Shown here in pieces: positions 58,900-64,000 of a stretch of DNA of 64,000 bases. Numbering within the stretch: the first letter of the stretch is position 1; each line of letters starts with the position of its first letter. Made by a program: the position numbers and the translations under genes. Location: the NCBI GenBank assembly GCA_965533275.1, contig CBESWG010000011.1, positions 31,045-95,044 of the forward strand, written 5' to 3'. The stretch comes from JAUXEH01 sp965533275 (GTDB taxonomy: Bacteria; Acidobacteriota; Aminicenantia; Aminicenantales; Aminicenantaceae). The notes under the pieces were generated by a model, which was given only the letters and a program-made list of their open reading frames with translations, was not told the origin of the DNA and did not search any database.

Positions 58900-59037
58900 A
58901 TGACTGAGGATCCTACCAAAAAGTTGACCCAGATCCGGCTCTCGCAGACACAGAGATCCGGCCCTCTGGTCCTCCTGACATACAGTCAGGGGGGCAAAAA
59001 AGTTTACATAATGAATATTACGAGAACCGGGGTATAA
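58900..59037 (+). CDS. Possible 45-residue basic protein
   Basis: ATG at 58900, stop at 59037. The product begins MTEDPTKKLTQIRLSQTQ and ends KKVYIMNITRTGV, with a codon pattern like the flanking genes. A weak GAGGG lies further upstream than ideal. It would be the first gene from the 58.85-kb promoter. From here to 59197 the sequence holds nothing else recognisable. Confidence 0.35.
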   Translation: MTEDPTKKLTQIRLSQTQRSGPLVLLTYSQGGKKVYIMNITRTGV

Positions 59038-59197
59038 AACATTGATAATAAACAAGTTGCAAATTGCGTTTTCTGCGGGACAAGAATGAGGACATTTCCA
59101 CAGATTCCATCCCATATGAGGCCATTTGTACACCACAATGTGGGGTCTGTGTCCCAAATTGGCCAAAAAACAGGGGGTCACATCCCACGGGTGAGTT

Positions 59198-59668
59198 ATG
59201 CCGGATAGAGTGCGACACGGAATCCACCTGTGGACAGGCAAGGGTCAACTCCCCCATATGCGGGGCAAACGGAGGATCGAGAGGCTCCTGTCAGAGTTCA
59301 GGGCAGGAGTCGTGGAGGAACTGGGAGGAGAGGACAGGATCACGGCCGCCCAGAGTGTGTTGATAGAGGCCACCCTGAGGGGCTACGGGGTGATCCTACT
59401 GGCGGATCTATACGTGGGCAAGGTTGGAATATTCCGTGAGGACAAGGCGGCGGAGGGGGTCCTGGAGTTGCAACCTGTCCTGGGTCAGTCGTTCCTGGCC
59501 TACACGAATAATATCCGTTTGAACCTGGCGGCACTTTTCCCAGGCGGTCTATCTCAGAGGATCGAGGAGGGGCTGACCCTGGCGGCTGTGCTGAAGGAGA
59601 ACGCAGAGCGGAAGGAGAAGGAGGCCACGGATGACGATCAAGGCAGTGGACAAGGGTCAGCGTCGTGA
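59198..59668 (+). CDS. Unknown element protein upstream of nuclease and terminase
   Basis: 156 residues, starting at ATG 59198 (weak GGTGAG upstream). The helical core reads RRIERLLSEFRAGVVEELGG, AQSVLIEATLRGYGVILLADL and GQSFLAYTNNIRLNLAALF, with an acidic Ser/Gly tail. Size, all-helical character and place just ahead of the terminase large subunit make a terminase small-subunit-like role conceivable, but no motif proves it. It overlaps the next gene by 38 bases. Confidence 0.6.
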   Translation: MPDRVRHGIHLWTGKGQLPHMRGKRRIERLLSEFRAGVVEELGGEDRITAAQSVLIEATLRGYGVILLADLYVGKVGIFREDKAAEGVLELQPVLGQSFLAYTNNIRLNLAALFPGGLSQRIEEGLTLAAVLKENAERKEKEATDDDQGSGQGSAS

Positions 59669-59939
59669 GGCGGTCTGTGCGGCTCAATTGAAAGCAGAGG
59701 GGTGGAACGTTTGGAACACGGTCAGGGTCAAGTATCGGAATCTGGATCTGTGGCTCCTGTTCGATGTGGCGGCTCAGGATCCGCAGACCGGGGATCTATT
59801 ATTCGTTCAGGTAAAATCGAACAGGTGCGACACGGAGACTCGGGACAGGATCCGGGCCTTCCGAGTTCCTTCGGGAGTTCGCAAGGAGATCTGGATCTGG
59901 AAAGACCGGAAAGGATGGATCAAGGAGCGCTACGATTGA
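59631..59939 (+). CDS. PD-(D/E)XK-superfamily nuclease-like protein (Hjc/VRR-like)
   Basis: 102 residues. The order is an N-terminal helix (GQRREAVCAAQLKAEGWNVW), then the active-site pattern RNLDLWLLFDV, then LLFVQVKSN, i.e. D...QxK, the variant Glu-to-Gln form seen in Holliday-junction-resolvase-like nucleases. It probably cuts branched DNA before packaging. It overlaps the upstream gene by 38 bases and the terminase by four. Confidence 0.65.
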   Translation: MTIKAVDKGQRREAVCAAQLKAEGWNVWNTVRVKYRNLDLWLLFDVAAQDPQTGDLLFVQVKSNRCDTETRDRIRAFRVPSGVRKEIWIWKDRKGWIKERYD

Positions 59940-61354
59940 TAACGATCGATGAGGCGATCCAGGATCCCCGGCTGTTCGGTCAACTGTTCCGGGATCTGGA
60001 GACCTGGGCGGCATGGAGGGCGGCACTCAAGGCCATTTTCGGGATCCCTCTGGACAAAAAAGAACTCAAGATCTTCCAGGCGGCCACTGGCCGGGCGGCG
60101 GGGCCTTCGGATCCGGCGGAGGAGTGCTTTTTTGTCGTGGGCAGGAGGGGCGGCAAGTCTCGGATCTCGGCTGTGATTGCGTGTTATCTGGCTCTGTTCT
60201 TCGACTGGAGTCCCTTCCTGGATCCTGGAGAGACCGGACATATTGTCTCAATTGCGGCGGACAGGCCACAGGCCAACAATCTATTGAATTATGTCAAAGG
60301 GATCCTGGCTCAGGATGTGTTCCGGGGCCAGGTCAAGGCTGAGAGGGCGGAGGCTGTGGACCTCACGAACGGGATCACGATATCAGTCAAAACATGCGAC
60401 TATCGCCTGGTCCGGGGTTACACCATCGTGGCCGCAATTTTGGATGAGTTGGCCTTCTGGCGATGGCAAGGTCTCAACCCTGGCCGGGAGATCCTGGCAG
60501 CTCTGCGGCCCGGCATGGCCACAATCCCAGGATCCAAACTCATCGGGATCTCCTCTCCCTACAGTCGGGCCGGGGTGTTGTATGAAATGTACAAAAAGTA
60601 CCACGGCAAGGAGGGGCCTGTCCTCGTGTGGAGGGCCGAGACCCTGGTCATGAATCCCACGATAAACAAGGCCGTGATCGAACGGGCGGAGGCGGAGGAT
60701 CCCAACACGGCCAAGTCAGAATGGGGGGCTCAATTCCGGGAGGATCTGGAGACGTATCTCCCGACTGATATCATCGATGAGGCCGAGATCCCCGGCCGTT
60801 ATATGTTGCCCTGTACGCCGGACACCACTTATGTGGCGTTCGTGGATCCGAGTGGAGGGAGGTCCGATTCCTTCACTCTGGCGATTGCCCATTTTGAGGG
60901 TGAGGAGGGAGAGGGCCGGATAGTTTTGGACAGGATCGAGGAGTGGGTCCCTCAGTTCAAACCGCAGGACGTAATTGCCGAGATTGCGGAGATCCTGGGA
61001 GACTATCGCCTCGAATCCTGCAGGGGGGACAAGTATGCGGCCGGATTTGTCACGAGTGCTTTCAGTGACTGTGGAATCTCATATGAGAACTCTACACTGG
61101 ACAAGTCTCAGATCTATCTGGAGTTCCAACCTCTCATGATGCAGAGGCGAGTGGATCTCCTGGAACACAAGAAACTGCGGGAACAACTTCGGGGCCTGGA
61201 ACAGAGGACGAGATCCGGAGGCCGGGATTCCGTGGACCACTATGCGGGGGGCCATGATGATGTGGCCAACTCTGTGGCGGGGGCCTGTGTCCTGGCCAAG
61301 GGTCGCCCCCAGGATGAGGTCTGCATATTACAATCGAGGAGGGACTTCTACTGA
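59936..61354 (+). CDS. Phage terminase large subunit
   Basis: A 472-residue DNA-packaging motor. The start is TTG at 59936 (AGGAG eight bases upstream; TTGA overlap with the nuclease stop). The ATPase has Walker A VVGRRGGKSRIS near 68-79 and Walker B AAILDELAFW near 165. The RNase-H-like nuclease has its acidic residues in AFVDPSGGRSDS near 304, GDKYAAG near 365 and GHDDVANSVAGA near 440. All motor and nuclease elements are intact. No portal, protease or capsid gene follows within 2.6 kb, which is unusual for a tailed-phage late region. Confidence 0.9.
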   Translation: MITIDEAIQDPRLFGQLFRDLETWAAWRAALKAIFGIPLDKKELKIFQAATGRAAGPSDPAEECFFVVGRRGGKSRISAVIACYLALFFDWSPFLDPGETGHIVSIAADRPQANNLLNYVKGILAQDVFRGQVKAERAEAVDLTNGITISVKTCDYRLVRGYTIVAAILDELAFWRWQGLNPGREILAALRPGMATIPGSKLIGISSPYSRAGVLYEMYKKYHGKEGPVLVWRAETLVMNPTINKAVIERAEAEDPNTAKSEWGAQFREDLETYLPTDIIDEAEIPGRYMLPCTPDTTYVAFVDPSGGRSDSFTLAIAHFEGEEGEGRIVLDRIEEWVPQFKPQDVIAEIAEILGDYRLESCRGDKYAAGFVTSAFSDCGISYENSTLDKSQIYLEFQPLMMQRRVDLLEHKKLREQLRGLEQRTRSGGRDSVDHYAGGHDDVANSVAGACVLAKGRPQDEVCILQSRRDFY

Positions 61355-61474
61355 TGAAAAAATGAGACAAAAAAATCAAATATGCGAGTTCGAGCATACA
61401 GGGATCTGATGGAAAGATTCCGCCAGAACTGGAGACGGTCCTGGCAATAATACATCCAGACAAGGAGGTCAAGG

Positions 61475-61684
61475 ATGAAAAAAAAGTTACTAACAACAAG
61501 GAGTAAATCCGCCCGGAAACTGGCGGACGAGGCTCTGGCCAGGATGGCGGTCCGGCCGGAGACCTCAATCATTTCCACCTCATCGATCCGGGGCAAGAAA
61601 AGGGATCCCAACTTCCTGTCCACCTCAATGATCCAACCGGAGATCCGGGCGGCCCTGGATCAGGAGGAGGCCCAGGATGAGTGA
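61475..61684 (+). CDS. Small basic element protein, unknown
   Basis: 69 residues; excellent AGGAGGTC before the ATG. Lys/Arg/Ser-rich N-terminus (KKKLLTTRSKSARKLADEAL) and acidic end. It starts a new translational unit after 120 non-coding bases that follow the terminase. It overlaps the next gene by eight bases through an ATGAGTGA junction. Confidence 0.6.
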   Translation: MKKKLLTTRSKSARKLADEALARMAVRPETSIISTSSIRGKKRDPNFLSTSMIQPEIRAALDQEEAQDE

Positions 61685-62564
61685 ATTCCAGGAGAGGATA
61701 AAGGCCGACATGGAGAGGATCCGGGTGGCCTCGATCAAGGAGGCGGATGTGGCCCTGAAAAAAACCAGGGCGGCCGAGATCGCAATCCAGAAAACTGAGA
61801 AAGCATACAAAGCCAAGTGCGAGGCGGTCCTGGATCTGATCTCCGACTATCAGAAAACGGAGAAAAAACTCCAGGCCGAGACGGAGAAAGAACTCCTGGG
61901 ATCCAGAGTCACAATGGAGGATTACAAGGCCGGCCGATGTAGTGCGGACGACTTCCGGGCGAGAGGGATCACTCGTGAGGAACTCCTTCGGAAAATCGAG
62001 GCGGAGGGAGAGATCCAACTCGGTGCGGCCCTCACTGGGATCCGGGAGGAGAGCATGGCGGTTGTCAAGATGCAACTGGATCTCGAACTCCAAAAAAAGA
62101 ACCTCATCTACCTCATGGGGATCCCCCCTCAAATGGAGATCGCCTACATGAGAGCCAAGATCACTGAGTTGGAATCTGAGAATAATTCTATCGCCCACGA
62201 CTCTCCAGGGATCACCTCCAGGGTCAAGGCACTCAAACACAGGATCGCCCAGGCGGAGGCCGGGACAGTGACTGAGGGCCGGGCCTGGTATCACGTCTCT
62301 CCCTCGATGATAGAAAATACTATCCGGTTCGACCCCCTGGTCCCTCGCCATCTCCTGACTGAACTTATGCAGATCCGGGCGGAGATGATATCGGCCGGGA
62401 TCGAGGTCATGGCCTCACCTCTCACCCTGACCCCGCACAGGTCCACGGCCGCCCCCACAGGATCCGGTCAGGCGGTCAGAATGGGAGAGGAGAGAGCCGG
62501 GTGGAGTTACAACCTCGGAATAACACAGAGTGGATCCATTCAGACAGGAGATCTCCATGAGTGA
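61677..62564 (+). CDS. Coiled-coil element protein, unknown
   Basis: 295 residues. Residues about 1-75 (ADVALKKTRAAEIAIQKTEKAYK) and about 120-185 are heptad-rich coiled coil. The C-terminus is mixed (SPLTLTPHRSTAAPTGS). No capsid, portal or scaffold signature is recognised, though a scaffold- or tail-associated role is possible. ATG overlaps the preceding stop via ATGAGTGA, as does the next gene's start. Confidence 0.65.
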   Translation: MSEFQERIKADMERIRVASIKEADVALKKTRAAEIAIQKTEKAYKAKCEAVLDLISDYQKTEKKLQAETEKELLGSRVTMEDYKAGRCSADDFRARGITREELLRKIEAEGEIQLGAALTGIREESMAVVKMQLDLELQKKNLIYLMGIPPQMEIAYMRAKITELESENNSIAHDSPGITSRVKALKHRIAQAEAGTVTEGRAWYHVSPSMIENTIRFDPLVPRHLLTELMQIRAEMISAGIEVMASPLTLTPHRSTAAPTGSGQAVRMGEERAGWSYNLGITQSGSIQTGDLHE

Positions 62565-62799
62565 CAAGATCAAGATAGAAATTGGGGAGGAAAAACCGCC
62601 CGAGAAAGTGAACCTCAAAATAAACTTTGTAGAGCCCAAGGACACCCAGGAGGTGGCCGCCCTCTATTGCCCACTGGATCATGATCTGGAGTGCGAGAAT
62701 TGCCGCCTGTATCAACTCAACACAAGCCAGGGGGATGTCTGCATCTTCCAAAAAATCGGATATCACCTGCAGGGCCTCGATCAATTCAGGGGGTCCTGA
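62557..62799 (+). CDS. Small Cys-rich element protein, unknown
   Basis: 80 residues. A four-Cys arrangement (LYCPLDHDLECENCRLYQL, then DVCIFQ) suggests a zinc knuckle. The N-terminal half is charged with alternating Lys/Glu. ATG at 62557 overlaps the previous stop by eight bases; its own TGA overlaps the next ATG. Confidence 0.6.
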   Translation: MSDKIKIEIGEEKPPEKVNLKINFVEPKDTQEVAALYCPLDHDLECENCRLYQLNTSQGDVCIFQKIGYHLQGLDQFRGS

Positions 62800-63122
62800 T
62801 GAGTGAAAAACCGAGCCTGGGCATGGCGGACATGGCCCTTGAGGATGGCCCGGACAAGGCCGAGAGAGACGAAAGGCAGCGGGTCAGATCCATGGGCCGG
62901 ATGAGCCTGGACCTGACCCCCCAGGATCTCACTCAGGAGATCACGGCGGCATGCGCTCGAACCGCATCCGGGGCGATCAAGACTGCTGTCCGGGACAAGT
63001 TGTCAGGAACGGCCGAGGATGGATATCAGTGGGATGGCCGGGCCGTGGCCAAGATGTCAGAGGATCAACTTGCCGAGACCAGGAAAGCACTGGCGGCGGG
63101 AGGGCTCAAATTCGATGAGTGA
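62799..63122 (+). CDS. Small element protein, unknown
   Basis: 107 residues, helical, acidic N-terminus then LDLTPQDLTQEITAACARTA. No family recognised. Start ATG shares a base with the previous TGA (TGATGAGTGA). Confidence 0.55.
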   Translation: MSEKPSLGMADMALEDGPDKAERDERQRVRSMGRMSLDLTPQDLTQEITAACARTASGAIKTAVRDKLSGTAEDGYQWDGRAVAKMSEDQLAETRKALAAGGLKFDE

Positions 63123-63393
63123 TGAAAAATACGATCCTGAGATCCACGGCCGCCCTCGTGATGAGGAGGCCGCCAGGCGGCGGATCCTGGGCCTCCCTGC
63201 CCCTCCCCGGAATGATTACAGGCCACGGCGTGACCGCCCTCCTGTGCCTCCTCCTGATGGCGAGTTTGATGAGGGCGATCTGTATAAAATGGGCCACAAG
63301 ATCCGGCCGGGGCTCTACTGCGACAGGCCCCTGGAGGATGTCCTGGCCGGGCTCGAAGATGAACGAGGACAGCCAGAGGACAATGATTCATGA
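63115..63393 (+). CDS. Small Pro/Arg/Asp-rich element protein, unknown
   Basis: 92 residues, probably disordered (AARRRILGLPAPPRNDYRPR, PPVPPPDGEFDEGD). ATG overlaps the previous stop by eight bases. Last of the overlapping chain; 254 bases of non-coding, increasingly AT-rich sequence follow up to the next gene. Confidence 0.5.
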   Translation: MSDEKYDPEIHGRPRDEEAARRRILGLPAPPRNDYRPRRDRPPVPPPDGEFDEGDLYKMGHKIRPGLYCDRPLEDVLAGLEDERGQPEDNDS

Positions 63394-63647
63394 GTTTTCA
63401 GCAGATTCCTTTCCGTGCTGCCGTATACGGAGCGATCTCAGGGGGGGATTTACCATAGTTCATTTTTCCGCCCTCGCTCCGGATACGGCGGCACAGGCCT
63501 TTTCATGGTTTTTTCTTTATCAGGTTTCAATTGAGACGACTTGACAAACCTACTGGTAAAATTAAATATTGCAGTAAAGGCAAGAGTCGGAAAACAGTTT
63601 TTAATGTACTTCCATAAAGTCGTAACTACGGAAAAAGGGAGGAAATC

Positions 63648-63998
63648 ATGAAAAAAGCAGCACTTATGTTTTGTGGTATTCTTATTGTTTCTGGTTTCTC
63701 ATTTGCACAGTTTTATCCAGGGAAAGAATTGCTGAACGAACTTACAAGCTCACCTGGAACCGAAATGGAAAATGCTACGGCTTGTGGATACGTAATAGGT
63801 GTATTTGATGCAACCGTAGGTATCGCCCATGAACCCCCAGCCGATGTTGATTTTGGACAAGTTCTTGATATTGTCATCAAATACCTAACGGATAATCCAG
63901 AAAGACTTCATGAAGTGGCAGCACTTCTGGTAACCCAAGCGTTGACGGAAGCTTTTCCAAAAAAAAAAGAACATAATGAAAAAAATCGCAATCCTTAA
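63648..63998 (+). CDS. Exported Rap1a/Tai-family immunity-like protein
   Basis: 116 residues with a signal peptide (about 1-20, FSFAQ). The core ACGYVIGVFDATVGIA, then GQVLDIVIKYLTDNPE, then LHEVAALLVTQALTEAFP follows the Rap1a/Tai pattern of periplasmic proteins that neutralise type VI secreted amidases. Only one of the usual Cys residues is present, so the stabilising disulfide seems lost. GGGAGG precedes the ATG. AT-rich, unlike the GC-rich genes before it. No cognate effector or T6SS gene is visible in the window. Confidence 0.6.
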   Translation: MKKAALMFCGILIVSGFSFAQFYPGKELLNELTSSPGTEMENATACGYVIGVFDATVGIAHEPPADVDFGQVLDIVIKYLTDNPERLHEVAALLVTQALTEAFPKKKEHNEKNRNP

Positions 63999-64000
63999 CC

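Noticed and set aside
61382..61450. 22-codon frame between the terminase and the next gene
   Set aside because: No ribosome-binding site and too short to judge.
57368..63393. High GATC density as evidence of special methylation
   Set aside because: The host genes here are similarly GATC-rich by eye, so it shows compositional similarity of this segment to the host and not a distinct signal.
63604..63651. 15-codon leader peptide overlapping the Rap1a-like start
   Set aside because: The overlap with the ATG is suggestive, but no attenuator or regulatory codons are seen; chance is likely.

Overview
The window is about 54 kb of chromosome with moderately high G+C, followed by about 10 kb of a mobile or phage-like element that starts at a tRNA-Arg gene. 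The host is a Gram-negative (diderm) bacterium: it encodes an outer-membrane beta-barrel protein, many lipoproteins, signal-peptide proteins, and a MurE with the meso-DAP motif. Gene content (a secreted peptidase set, an ECF sigma/anti-sigma pair, S9/M14/M28 hydrolases, a nucleotide-transporter-like protein with HEAT repeats) suggests the Acidobacteriota/Aminicenantota neighbourhood. That placement is inference from content, not a phylogeny.

Layout. 1-8,373 (minus): the dcw cell-wall/division cluster in canonical order mraZ-rsmH-ftsL-ftsI-murE-murF-mraY-murD (murD runs off the left edge), behind one promoter with a three-box MraZ operator over the mraZ start codon. 8.5-9.2 kb: DUF2007 and NUDIX genes. 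9.4-12.2 kb: a Gly/Trp/Tyr-rich lipoprotein and a FecR/DUF6600-type secreted protein. 12.3-13.6 kb: an anchored M23 endopeptidase. 13.9-16.0 kb: an overlapping ECF sigma, zinc-finger anti-sigma and secretin-domain-like triad. 16.2-29.7 kb: protein use and cell-surface turnover (M28, Na+:alanine symporter, cyclophilin, CAP-domain protein, Fe-alcohol dehydrogenase, M48-zinc ribbon fusion, S9 peptidase, M14 carboxypeptidase). 29.7-38.4 kb: an outer-membrane barrel gene converging on a five-gene minus-strand operon (PPK2 polyphosphate kinase, multi-PAS kinase, nucleotide-transporter-like HEAT protein, cyclic-nucleotide-binding protein, receiver protein). 38.7-53.1 kb: a CoA-disulfide-reductase-like enzyme, an AlkZ-like winged-helix protein, an SGNH hydrolase, a beta-propeller protein, a serine beta-lactamase-like lipoprotein, a second cyclophilin, a membrane protein with an acidic tail, an MliC/COG3650 lipoprotein, a VKOR-DsbA fusion, and an esterase-fold/TPR protein that has lost its catalytic serine.

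53.2-54.2 kb holds a low-G+C winged-helix plus nucleotidyltransferase-like pair with a perfect palindrome at its promoter, resembling a toxin-antitoxin module. tRNA-Arg(TCG) follows at 54,261. About 290 bp further on is the 3' half of a different tRNA-Arg (anticodon ACG), a typical integration scar.

54.7-64.0 kb is a mosaic element. An AT-rich early part carries four unknown genes and two small DNA-binding proteins. A GC-richer part carries a DnaB-N/RepA-like ATPase, a PD-(D/E)XK-type nuclease, a complete terminase large subunit and a chain of small overlapping genes. An AT-rich end carries a Rap1a/Tai-like immunity gene. No integrase, portal, capsid or tail gene is visible before the window ends, so it is either the left part of an unusual prophage or a satellite-like element that packages its DNA with its own terminase.
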